Part shown: in pieces, positions 35,881-46,868 of the stretch | Layout of the letters: each line of letters starts with the position of its first letter | How positions within the stretch are numbered: position 1 is the first letter of the stretch | DNA from: Haematococcus lacustris | Taxonomy: Eukaryota > Chlorophyta > Chlorophyceae > Chlamydomonadales > Haematococcaceae | Direction of reading: 5' to 3' | DNA length: 64,000 nucleotides | Assembly (NCBI GenBank): GCA_030144725.1 | Contig: JASKMD010000025.1 | Location: 7,271,663 to 7,335,662, forward strand | Program-made: the position numbers and the translations under genes | Notes under the pieces: model-generated | What the model saw: only the letters and a program-made list of their open reading frames with translations | Told to the model about the DNA's origin: nothing | Database searches by the model: none

Positions 35881-37412
35881 TTCCTTACTCAACGATACAG
35901 CTGCTGAAGATGAAGGCACGGCGTTTCATCAATAAAGCTTGCGGCAATAACTTTGGCGTGACCCAACTCTGCCTTGCAGGATTGACTAGCCTTCTCCGAC
36001 CGCCCTGACCCTGCTCCCTCGCACACCCTTGCACCCCCACTCCCCACCAGACCCAGCATAGCCCTCCCACCTCCTCCCAGCGGGGCGGGGCGGGGCGGGG
36101 CGGGGCGGGGCGGGGCGGGCGGGGCGGGGCGGGGCGGGGCGGGGCGGGGCGGGGCGGGGCGGGGCGGGGCGGGGCGGGGCGGGGCGGGGCGGGGCGGGGC
36201 GGGGCGGGGCGGGGCGGGGCGGGGCGGGGCGGGGCGGGGCGGGGCGGGGCGGGGCGGGGCGGGGCGGGGCGGGGCGGGGCGGGGCGGGGCGGGGCGGGGC
36301 GGGGCGGGGCGGGGCGGGGCGGGGCGGGGCGGGGCGGGGCGGGGCGGGGCGGGGCGGGGCGGGGCGGGGCGGGGCGGGGCGGGGCGGGGCGGGGCGGGGC
36401 GGGGCGGGGCGGGGCGGGGCGGGGCGGGGCGGGGCGGGGCGGGGCGGGGCGGGGCGGGGCGGGGCGGGGCGGGGCGGGGCGGGGCGGGGCGGGGCGGGGC
36501 GGGGCGGGGCGGGGCGGGGCGGGGCGGGGCGGGGCGGGGCGGGGCGGGGCGGGGCGGGGCGGGGCGGGGCGGGGCGGGGCGGGGCGGGGCGGGGCGGGGC
36601 GGGGCGGGGCGGGGCGGGGCGGGGCGGGGCGGGGCGGGGCGGGGCGGGGCGGGGCGGGGCGGGGCGGGGCGGGGCGGGGCGGGGCGGGGCGGGGCGGGGC
36701 GGGGCGGGGCGGGGCGGGGCGGGGCGGGGCGGGGCGGGGCGGGGCGGGGCGGGGCGGGGCGGGGCGGGGCGGGGCGGGGCGGGGCGGGGCGGGGCGGGGC
36801 GGGGCGGGGCGGGGCGGGGCGGGGCGGGGCGGGGCGGGGCGGGGCGGGGCGGGGCGGGGCGGGGCGGGGCGGGGCGGGGCGGGGCGGGGCGGGGCGGGGC
36901 GGGGCGGGGCGGGGCGGGGCGGGGCGGGGCGGGGCGGGGCGGGGCGGGGCGGGGCGGGGCGGGGCGGGGCGGGGCGGGGCGGGGCGGGGCGGGGCGGGGC
37001 GGGGCGGGGCGGGGCGGGGCGGGGCGGGGCGGGGCGGGGCGGGGCGGGGCGGCAGGACCAGCAGGGGTCCAGGACCAGCAGGGGTCCAGGACCAGCAGGG
37101 GTGCAGCTGCAGGACCAGCAGGGGTCAAGCATCGCTCCAGCCTTGTGTGTTTCCGCGCGTGTGTGGAGGGGCGCTGTTACATCGGTTTGGCATGCCATGT
37201 GGATCTTTCTTTAGTGCGGTGCGTCCCACATGAGCAAAACACGCATGAGTTTGAATGCCGAGATTTGAGCCGCCATTGCTCTGCACTCATCACGGTATTT
37301 GATGAGACACACTGCACCGCGTAGTTGACAAGTATGCTATCCGGGGATGTGCGATACATACATAGAAACCAAGTGGCTGAGACGCGGCGTCGTTTTGATT
37401 ACCAGGGGTTTA
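35868..37412. mobile_element. Dispersed element carrying a GGGGC array (copy 1)
   Basis: The left flank (TTCCTTACTCAACG to TGCCTTGCAG, 35868-35984) and the right flank (37133-37412, ending GATTACCAGGGGT) are both homologous to the flanks of the array at 45816-47388. No TIRs or target duplication were found, so the class is unknown. Between the flanks are the GGGGC array and three to four copies of AGGACCAGCAGGGGT. Confidence 0.7.
36082..37050 (+). repeat. GGGGC pentamer array, about 193 units
   Basis: The array is perfect except for one 4-base unit at 36117-36120. It is 969 bp long as assembled; the true length may differ because such arrays collapse or slip. Every G4 run could pair into quadruplexes. 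The long Pro/Ala/Arg open frames on the minus strand are repeat artefacts. Confidence 0.97.
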
Positions 37413-38633
37413 TTTCATTGGTTGGGACTGGCTGACTACCAAAAGTGATGGGCCAGAGGCCGGGGTGACGTAGGGCACTAAGTGCTGGTGGCTTACACCG
37501 CTGAAGCCATCAGCCGTCAGACTGCTTTGCCAGAGCATGCAGGGGCTGAGGAGCAGAGGTGAGCCCACCTGCCACACCACTGTGACTCCTGCCCGCACAG
37601 ATGCATCAAGCCTGACCCTATTGCTGGTATTGCTACCGCTCCTGCCCCTGCCGCTCCTGCTCCTCCCGCTCCTGGCGCTCCTGCTGCTCCTGCTTTGCTG
37701 GCACCAGGACATCGGGCCGCTGTCACCACTTGAAGGACACCCTGAACTTGGCAGGTCGAGCAGAGTTACCAAAGTCTCTGGCAATAGACTTGCAGCATTT
37801 CGGTAGCTGCTCACTTGGAGCATAAATGGTGATGTGCAGCCACCGCGCCCAGGGCTGCTCTGCCATCTGCCGCAGCGCCCGGCTCATGGCTGCGCTAGCC
37901 ACCCCCTTGGAGTTGGTGAATGTGACATGGCTGATGGTGGGTATGAACTGCACCAGCTGGCGCCAAAACTCTAGTGTGGGGTCAAGGCTGCCATACACCA
38001 GGTGGAAGCAGGTGCAGCCTTGGAGCAGCGGGGCCAGGGCTGCAACACACTCTGCACACACCCCGTGATGGTTGTAGACCGTCACCTCATCAAAGCAGCT
38101 TGCCAAGGGCAGTAAAACAGCCACCAGTTCCTGCAGCTTCACTAGCTGCTGCGACCCATGAGCAGCGGAGGGTGAGGTACGTTGGCTTGGCCCTGACCCA
38201 GCTGCTGCTGCTGTGGGTCCCATGTACATATTGAGCTCCAGGCCTTTGATCTTCACGGGCACCTTGCAGGCTTGTGTGAGGTGCGAGACTGCAGCCACCA
38301 CCTGGGCAGCGGTGTCGTGACCTGCACTGATGTCGAGCTTGCCCAGCACCAGGGGCTGGTTGAGGGAGTGCAGCGGCAGGTAGGTGGCAGTGCTGCAGTC
38401 CACACTGCCCTGCAGCTCCAGCTTCTGCCAGGCGCAGGGCAAATCATCACAACAGCTGCCCAGCCCCTGGACTGAGTCAAGCTGGACACTGGTCAGCTGG
38501 GTGGCTGCCAGCAATGCTTCCAGCTGCTGCTGCCCCTTGACGGAGGCGTCAGGCAGCTGCAGGGTGTGCAGGCGGGGCAGCGCGCGCAGCAGCTGGGTCA
38601 GACCCTCCAGGCTGCCCTGCTGCAGCACAGTCA

Positions 38634-38979
38634 CACTCCTACAAATTAATCCCTGAGTCAGTCCCTGCGTGTTGACCAACCTTGTCCGATCGGGCTGAAA
38701 TTTTGATAGATGGTAGTTTGCAGAATATAAAACATATTTTTCAGATAAAATATTTTAAAAAAATCAAAGGCGGCTGCGCTGTGGCCCTGTGGCTAGAGTG
38801 CAGGGATGAGTGCAGGGATAGGTTGCGGGCCACAGCGCAACAGCTTTTGGATTTTTCCAAATATTTTTCTTGAAAAATATGTTTTATTTTCTGAAAACTG
38901 CCATCTATCAAATTTTCAGCCCGATCGGACAAGGTCGGTAGAACGCAGGGACAAACGCAGGGACTAAATTGTAGGAGTG
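38634..38979. mobile_element. MITE with CACTCCTAC termini (copy 1), inside the LRR gene
   Basis: 346 bp; the termini CACTCCTACAAATTAATCC and its inverse form TIRs of more than 30 bp with some mismatches. The interior is AT-rich around a palindromic GCTGTGGCC/GGCCACAGC core. The flanks share CA, a possible 2-bp target duplication. A second copy lies at 48367-48710 in opposite orientation. Confidence 0.85.
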
Positions 38980-38999
38980 CAACACCTGCAGCTGAGCTA

Positions 39000-39496
39000 C
39001 AGGGCCAGAAGAAAGAAGAAAGAAAACTACTCCGGTACAAACCGGCGTGCATTAAGGGAGGAGCTTCCGCCTGTGGCGCGGCCTGCTCCCACCTCCAAAC
39101 GTTGGACACAGGCTGGACATGTCCCCACCAAGCTGCCCTAGCTGTAACCACAGACCACAGCTAGCACCCAAGGCAAACAAAGAGGCATTAGAGGAGCAAA
39201 GACTAGTGCACTCGGCAGCTGGCCTTAACTCTTCTCCTCGTTGACGAGAGCAATTCCAGCTTTGTCCGCCGGATGTCGCACTAAAAGCTGAAGTTCAGGC
39301 TCAAAAAGTCAAAACTTCAGCTGTCAGCCAACGTCCCGCGTTGAGGTAGCTCTGCTCCCTCCTTGTCGACGCCAGCAACTCCACAACAGCTCGGTGACCC
39401 GCAGCGGTCGTGTGCGGCACCCGGACCTCATTTGTATTCCGCTGGACAAAGCGGTGCCCGTTCAAGCCTGGGAAGGCTTTCCCGTTGCATCCCAGT
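39000..39496. other. Insertion-derived and unassigned sequence within the broken LRR gene
   Basis: 39000-39100 repeats, in inverse orientation, the module at 34215-34300 (ACTACTCCGGTA, GGGAGGAGCTTCCGCC). The rest holds no exon I can support. Confidence 0.5.
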
Positions 39497-40524
39497 TTAT
39501 ATACCGCTGGGTGCGGTGGTGAGGTAGCTTAGCCAATCCGTGCGACCGAAGTCAACGCGGATTCTTACCAGGGCCACCGCGTGGAGGTGCCTCACCGCCG
39601 CTACAGGGCCAAGGGTAGCAGCGTAGGTGGATAGGGGCACCTGTGGGCTCATGGAGTGGCCGATGTGTAGCTGTGTCAGGTGCTGATCCAAGGGCTGCAG
39701 GTCAGGCAGGGGCAGCTCACTGCTCACGTCAAAGCTTAGCTGCTTCAACTTGACTTTGTCAAACAGGGTGGCCAGGGTTGCTGCCCCAGGCACAGGCATA
39801 CAGGCTTTTACGATGCTGATGTGCAGGAGGCTCAGCTGCTGCAGAGCTGTGCAGGAGGCTCAGCTGCTAAGCTACGTCCTTGGCTATCCGGATATTTTTG
39901 ACTGAGTGGCTGCGGAGATACGGGCTTCCTATCACAGGGGGGTGGTTTTCAGGTAGTTGGGAACGCCTGAGTGGGAGAGCATGCTGGCCAGGCCGCTGCA
40001 GGTAACGGACAGGTCGCGAAGAGTTAGGGCAGTCAAGCCTGGGAAGCTGTCCAGCAAGCATTGGGCAAAGCGGAGCGAACCATCGAGGGCTTGACGTAGT
40101 GCATCGGAACCTGCCGTATCGCTGCATAACTCGACGGCTGTCACCGCTCCGCAACGGCCTATCTTGGCCAGGACCGCAGGTGCCAGCAGCTCGGTGTCGC
40201 TGTCCGTCGGGCCACTCCAAGGCTATAGCAAGCTTGCTTGACCTGGCTCGCAATGCCGCGAGGACGCGAGGCGTGAGCAGCTGGTTGCAGCGCGCGCGGT
40301 TCAGGTGAACGCTGAAGATTGGGGCGTGCAGCAGTGGAGAAGGCTCGGCATGTGCGTGAGAGCGCGTTGCCTGCTCCAAGCCGCACAGCTTCAACGACAA
40401 CCTTGCTCAGCAGCTCCGGGGCTAGATCCAACACGCCATGCTCGGAATGAGGTCCGAACGCTCCGAGGGCAGGAGCGCCATCCGCGCTGACGATTAAGGA
40501 CCCACCACGCTTCCTCATTGTCAC

Positions 40525-41948
40525 CGTATTTCACGACCCAGCGCAGCCTAGCCTAATCTGGAGGGCGGGCGGATGTGAAGCAACATGGTGCCGCATCACC
40601 TGCATGTGAGGCGATATGGTCTACTCACCAGCACCATGCGGACGGATGGTAGTTAAGCATGGGTGGCATGCTGAGGTGGGATCGCAACGCCTTGCACTTC
40701 AAGTCAGCTAGTGTCGGCTCTGGTACTGCAGCGCCCAATGGGAGCAGCTAGCCCAGCTGTGATTGCCGCCATCACCACCAACATTACTACACGGCACCCG
40801 TCTACCAGCATTACTGCAAGACTAAAGTTGCCTGCTTGTGGATGCTGTGTTTCCACAAAAATGACAATTGCTTAAACTGGAATGCTGACCTTGCATTTAT
40901 GGTAGCTCAGACAGCTTTAGTTGTGGTGGTAGGGCACCCTGCATGTAGGCCTTGTGTGCTGACCTCACAGTCACATTGTGCCTCACAGGCAGGCATGCCA
41001 GTTGCAGCCGTTTCAAGGGGACCCGGTAATGCACAGGTTGTGGTGGTAGGGCACCCTGCCCTACAGGCCTTGTGCCACGTTGTGCCTCGCAGTCACGCTG
41101 TGCTTCACAGGCCTCGTGAGCACAGCCGTTCCTGCCAGTTGCGGCTGAGCGGACGTGGCATGTGTGGGAGCCCCTTGTGTGTGATCTGCTGCGGTGAGGG
41201 CTCCTGTAACAAGACACGACATCTTGATATCCTACTGATCCCCTACAGCTCCCCTGAGCTTGCCCAACACTCTGCAATAACCCTGCAAACAGTTGCAGCC
41301 AGGGTGGGTGGTCGGGGTATGTCGTCACCCTGTCTACCCACCCTGATGTGCATCGCCAGCCGCCGCTGTCCGCCAAATTTTCAGAGGTGTAGTGACCGGA
41401 TGAGACCACGGCAGAGCGAAGTTGTGCGAGGGTGCAGACGACAATGGTGTGCGCGCTAGGCTGGTACTGGCTGTACGACGTTCACGCGCCAGCGCCGGCG
41501 CCACCATAAACCTCGTCTCACGGCTCGCCAGGTCGCCGCAGTCACCATCACGAAAGCGCAGCCTCCGCCTCGCCCTCCATGCCCTCGATGCCCTCCTGCT
41601 CTCGCACCTTAACCTCCGCGTCCTCACCGTACTGAATGGCTGTGTCAATGTTGTACAGCACCTCCGCAATGCTGCGCAGCAAAAATGCACATGGGTTGGG
41701 GCAATGATCTGTAGGCCCAGGTGAGCATGTTGCACGAGGCATACACATACACGGGTGTACATCGTGTATATGTAACGTACATAGCTGGCTGCACCATGCA
41801 CAAAGCAGGCCTGGCAGCGAGCTAAGTCACAGGATAAGCCATCTGCTGGGCCACTGCATAGAGCATGCTCTAACATGTCCTTGCATGAGCTTGCATGAGC
41901 ATCAACATGTCTTTAAAGACCCTGGGAGTTGATGAACAATGTCACTAC
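40525..41948. other. Gene-free stretch with a local tandem duplication
   Basis: A unit of about 120 bp starting TTGTGGTGGTAGGGCACCC occurs at about 40919 and again at 41038. A minus-strand open frame near 41548-41748 has an acidic end but no recognised domain. I make no gene call here. Confidence 0.45.
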
Positions 41949-43875
41949 TACCCTTTTCGCATTGGCGAGGCCACCGGTCAACGGAATCTTCCGAACCTCT
42001 CGCGACTGCTTCGGTGAATCCACGTTTTGACCCCGCAGTAAATAGTTGCAGCTTTCTCTTGTATTCCTGGCAAGCCCACAGCCCTGGAGAGCGTGTTTTT
42101 TTCATAGTTTGAACGGTGTGAGGCGGTCTTATTGGGGTGTAATGCATTCTTTGGTGAACGCACTTTTCCAAAATAACCCATTTCTCCTGGGTCCACCCGC
42201 AGCCAGGTCGGGGCCACGCGGAGCCCGGTCACGCACAGCAACCAGGCAGGTGCGAGTAGCAGGTGTAGTCGGTTTTGGCTGCGTTGGCTAGTGCCTTGAC
42301 CAGTTTTGGCGGCGTTGGCAAATGCGTTGACATCCGTAACATCCGTAACATATGTAACATCTGTAACATCCGCAGGTTGCTGCGATGGACGTTAATACTC
42401 TCTTGTGGCAATTACTCCAACAACGGCATCCTCAGGGACTGCAACATGCGCAGCATGCGCAACAGGCCGTGCAACGACAGCCTCTGCAGCAACAAGCAGC
42501 GCAGCCATTCGGGCAGCCACTCCATCTTGGCTGCCACCTACAGAGTCATGGAAAAGCGGGGGGTGCAGCTCGGCACAGCAGCTAGGCAGCAGGGAAGGGA
42601 TGTTGAGCAGCCGACTGGCTTGGACCACAGCTCAGCAGCACAGGACCACAGCTCAGCAACACAGCACAGGACCACAGCTCAGCAACACAGGAGCTGGATG
42701 ACGATGAAGACGATCTGGACGATGTTGGAGAGTGAGTGATGGAATGGCTTGTTGACGTCCATGCTCCTCCCCATGCATGCAGGATGCCAGGCACAGCCCG
42801 CAGCAACAAATCCTACAGTTGGGGCCATGGTGGCTATTGCTCAACACGACGTCAACACGACTACCACATGGGGAACAGATGCCCATCCCCGCAGCGGTCA
42901 CCACGACGGCGGCTTCACTAGGCTTGTACAGCCACATGTCATGGCCATGAGTGAGGCTTGCCATGCAGAGCAAGCATGTGACAGAGGGACTGACGAACTG
43001 GCATGGAGTTGTTACAATCAGCTTAGAAGGGATGTCCAAAGTGTACGGGTGTTGGTGTATGCTTCATGGCCGGCAGTTGTGTACTCAGCAGGCTGGATGT
43101 GTTGGCAGAGATGAGCTTGCTTGTGGCTGCTTGTGTTAAAAGTGATGTTGCTCTGCGTAGGGCAGGCTGTCTTGTACCTGGGGGCCCTTGGGGCTGTCTT
43201 GTACCTTACATGAACAAGGTTGCAATATGACTCATGCATGCTTTACTCTCTGCGTCGTGTATGGTGCAACTCTGCTTGGAGCAGGATAGGCAAGGAAGGC
43301 TGGATGCAGTTTGGCTGTACAATCATAGGTTTGGTGACAACAGGTTCGCTCCCGTTGGCTAGGGTGGTGGTGGGGATGATAGTGGCAAGTAGCGCACGTG
43401 CACATGTCAATGTGCAAGCTGAGCAAAGCGAGGCAAGCTAAGCAAGGCTACATCCTCCATTGAGCTCCCCAACAGTGGACCGAGGCATCCCATCCTGGGA
43501 CGAGTGTACCATATGCGCCTGCGAACATTTCACGAACACGTCGCGTGTTAATGGGTGGCTCGATGGGTGTGCGGCTTAATGGGTATCATGAACTAGGAAG
43601 TAGGTCACCAAGCTGATGTCCATAACCTCACGCCATCGCAGAATTGCGATTAGCTCCTATCCCCGACATCATCGCTATCCTCGACATCCAGAGCATCCAA
43701 GCCAGCCGCAAAAGATAGCAGCGCCTCCATTTGGCGTGGCTGAGAGGCCAATCAGCAATCAACGGGACGAACGGTACGAGCGGGACGTGCGGGAACGACT
43801 GTAGCACCAGTCGACCGGGAGGAATCTTATTCAATTCAAATAAATAAATTTCGCCGCGCCAGTGCGAAAAGGGTA
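41949..43875. mobile_element. TIR element (copy 2) of the TACCCTTTTCGCA family
   Basis: The left end TACCCTTTTCGCATTGGCG and right end CGCGCCAGTGCGAAAAGGGTA are inverse repeats. The outer parts match the nested element at 15667-17342, but the core from about 42300 to 43480 is unrelated to that copy. The core includes a Gln-rich open stretch and ACCACAGCTCAGCA tandem units at 42629-42690. No transposase was recognised. The TA at each end may be the target duplication. Confidence 0.8.
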
Positions 43876-44260
43876 AGCTTGGCCTCCGACATACTATACG
43901 TGCAGGTCCACTTCAAAGTCGTTCATCCCGCATTCTCATATGCTTCTACTAGGCCTCCGCCCTTCGCTCTGAAACAAAGTGCTCCTCCAAAAGTGCGGCT
44001 TCGCCGCACGGAATGTAGCCATAGAGCATCAAAACTGAACTAAATTAGGTAGTGGAAGCGCCCGGAGACCTCGGCCTCGCGTCTTTAGGCGGGCTCAACA
44101 CTCCATGTTTGCCAATTATCTACTACATATTAGCTAAAGTGGCGGCCGGACAACCGGGGATCGAGAGCTACATTGCTGTATCCCTGCCAAATGCAGAGTT
44201 TTCAGCAGCAGGTTCAGCTGGCCTATATGCTCGATCATACAGCCAGCTCGAGCTGCAGCA
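43876..44260. other. Short stretch without a supported gene
   Basis: An open frame from 44052 runs into the next transposon at 44261 and has no recognised domain. It may be part of the sequence that this transposon entered. Confidence 0.35.
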
Positions 44261-45346
44261 GGTCACCCCCGCCATTGGCCCCGCAATTCACTTTTTGGCA
44301 CCGTCTTTGATCCGCTGCATGTAATTCTTCCACCATTGGGCTCTACATCTCACAACGGTGTCGCTAGCAGGTCAGGCCCTCTTTTGTCGATTGTACTGCA
44401 TTGTCTCGACGACTTGATTAGCTTCGCAATGGCATTCTCCATCTGTTTATATGCGTGTCGCAACAGGAGAGGTGGATTGGTGGCCGGAAGCATTTCCGTG
44501 CCGAGCAGCCTTTGCTGCCATTGGACTGGGCAACTCGCGAATACATCTCAGGTAAGCACGGGGTGCTGTTTCTTAGTGCGTTTTGCATACAATGTCAACA
44601 CATGCAACCAAATCTGCTGACCTCCACAGGTGCTTGGCAGTTGTGAGGATCAGCATCAAACCCACAGCAGCCCAAGGGTCTTCCAAGCAGGAGTGCAGCA
44701 AGGGAATCAGCACTTGAAAACAGTGAGCAAGAGGTGAGTAAGGTTGTAATTTACCTCACCTTGTCTAGGTCAGTTTGATGTTCACGCGCACACTTGCGCA
44801 ACGCATGACAGGCATGAACAGCTGAGGGAAGCACACAGCAGTCCCCAACCTGATTTTAATGCATTGTTTTTGATAGGTAATGTCTCTTATGTGGGCCTGA
44901 CATGGTTATGTGTTTTTTGCTGCAGGATGCCATCCAAAAGATACCAGTGCCCAGCCCAGCCCAGCCCAGCCTGATTTGGTGCCATGGGGCATAGGCAGCA
45001 AGGCAAGGTGCTTAGCAGTCCCGTAGTGAGTGTTAGCTATAGCAAGTAGGTGCAGCCAGTCCTTGCTTGTTGTGCACATAGCATAGGTGGTGTGTGAGGC
45101 ATAAGTCATTGTGTTGTGGTGGTGGTGGTGTGTTGTTGAGGTGTTGTTGTGTTGTGTGGTGTTGCCACCTTCTTACATCAATGCATGTGCTTGGCATCAG
45201 CGATACATGTCTTCTGTAGTGGTGTTGCAAGGCGTTTGAGCATCGATATATGTATTGCTGTATTGGTTTTGCGTGACATGCGCCTGCTAAAGTTGAGGGA
45301 GAAGGTTGAGGCACCACGGCACATGTAACACTGAAAGCCCGAGCCA

Positions 45347-45373
45347 TTAAGGAGTCCCCAACATGGGGTTGGT
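45347..45373. repeat. Solitary end of the ACCAACCCCATGTTGGGG MITE family
   Basis: TCCCCAACATGGGGTTGGT here matches the right end of the MITE at 63766-64000. No partner end was found nearby. Confidence 0.5.
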
Positions 45374-46130
45374 AATCTTCATGCAAATACTCACTCTATA
45401 CTGCACCGTTTTCGATAGCGTTTGTCACATTGGCACCGGCGAATTACTACGCGTCTACTGGCAAGCGGCGCGTTAATCCTTGCAAGTGAGGCCATGCCGG
45501 CGCAAGCGATCGCGGACACACCTCAGCTGCTCACAACCGATTGTTCTAGTGGTATGTAGCGGCATCAGTGATAGAACTGCGCTTGCTATCGAGCCAGAAG
45601 TACAATCAATGTTTAGCCCGCCAGGCTCACTCCGCAAGCCTTTCATTGGTGCAGGCGGTGTCGGAGGACCGTCGTTGGGCAAGTTGACACTCGACATTGC
45701 TGCGAGGTGCGATTGGAAAGAGGTCTCTCTAGCCAGCCACACAGAAAAAGGGACCCCCTTGCACAAATCTGCATGTTGTGAGCTGACCACTATGACTTTC
45801 CAGACTTTCGAGTGTCAATATTGTTCCTAACTCAACGACACTGCTGTTGGAGAAGAAAGCACGCCATTTTATTGAGTAGGCTTGCGGGAACATACTTTGG
45901 CGTGACCTAACTTTGCCTTGCAGTGCTGCCTAGCCCAACCGGACCACCCTTTGGCAGCCCCACCCCCTCCCAGCCCCAGCCCCACCCCCTCCCACCCCCT
46001 CCCACCCCCTCCCACCCCCTCCCAGCCCCACCCCCTCCCAGCCCCTCCCACCCCCTCCCAGCCCCAGCCCCGCCCTCCCACCCCCTGTCAGCCCCAGCCC
46101 CACCCCCATCCCCGCCATCCCACCCCTTCT

Positions 46131-46580
46131 GGGCTGGGCTGGGCTGGGCTGGGCTGGGCTGGGCTGGGCTGGGCTGGGCTGGGCTGGGCTGGGCTGGGCT
46201 GGGCTGGGCTGGGCTGGGCTGGGCTGGGCTGGGCTGGGCTGGGCTGGGCTGGGCTGGGCTGGGCTGGGCTGGGCTGGGCTGGGCTGGGCTGGGCTGGGCT
46301 GGGCTGGGCTGGGCTGGGCTGGGCTGGGCTGGGCTGGGCTGGGCTGGGCTGGGCTGGGCTGGGCTGGGCTGGGCTGGGCTGGGCTGGGCTGGGCTGGGCT
46401 GGGCTGGGCTGGGCTGGGCTGGGCTGGGCTGGGCTGGGCTGGGCTGGGCTGGGCTGGGCTGGGCTGGGCTGGGCTGGGCTGGGCTGGGCTGGGCTGGGCT
46501 GGGCTGGGCTGGGCTGGGCTGGGCTGGGCTGGGCTGGGCTGGGCTGGGCTGGGCTGGGCTGGGCTGGGCTGGGCTGGGCT
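46131..46580 (+). repeat. GGGCT pentamer array, 90 perfect units
   Basis: An uninterrupted 450-bp array. The GLGWA and PSPAQ open frames on both strands are artefacts of the 5-bp period. Confidence 0.97.
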
Positions 46581-46689
46581 GGGAGGGGGGGGAAGGATTG
46601 GAAGGTGGTGGTGGTAAGCACATGGTGAAGGACAGGGTTTAGCAATGTTGCTCATGCATGCAGATGAGCTACGACAAGCCAAGGCGACA

Positions 46690-46868
46690 TGGCTGACATG
46701 CGCGCACTGAGTGAGCAGGACCAGCAACAACTGCAAGCGCATCTGGAGGTGTATTACCTTGCCTGCCCAATCTCCAATGCCCCTGTGGAGTCCCTGCTGC
46801 AGCTACTCAAGCATGGGACGGGCATGTTCATGGAGCTGCCAGCTCTACCTGCCCACCCCTCCAGCTGA
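46690..46868 (+). CDS. Short open frame inside the GGGCT element, function unknown
   Basis: It starts [20 protein letters not shown] and ends at TGA 46866-46868, 59 residues with normal-looking composition and no repeats. It could be a captured exon (the following sequence is intron-like) or chance. The copy 1 element lacks it. Confidence 0.25.

Larger units (their letters stand above)
37723..40524 (-). pseudogene. F-box-like/leucine-rich-repeat protein gene, broken
   Basis: On the minus strand, 40524 onward reads an F-box-like start (LDLAPELLSKVVVEAVRLG then LSRTCRAFSTAARPNL). Next come TAVELCSDTAGSDALRQALD and FPGLTALTLRDLSVTCSGLA in a different frame (shift near 40195), then LKQLSFDVSSELPLPDLQPLD (39497-39799), and a long C-terminal frame 37723-38679 with weak leucine-rich repeats (LRALPRLHTLQLPDAS, CTCFHLVYGSLDP). 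A MITE (38634-38979) interrupts the coding sequence just before the last part. With one frameshift and one insertion the gene is probably dead here. The family looks multicopy, since another fragment lies at 61723-62100. Such proteins may act in substrate choice for ubiquitin ligases, but that is only family inference. Confidence 0.62.

Noticed and set aside
35885..37198. 437-residue Pro/Ala/Arg protein on the minus strand
   Set aside because: It is only the translation of the GGGGC array, with no non-repeat coding signal.
41548..41748. Acidic minus-strand frame as a gene
   Set aside because: No domain, no splice context I could trust, and no start codon support.
44052..44324. 90-residue frame as a gene
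   Set aside because: It runs across the border of a transposon at 44261, so its end is not native.
45907..46742. Long GLGWA or PSPAQ repeat proteins
   Set aside because: Products of the GGGCT array; open on both strands and in several frames, so not evidence of coding.
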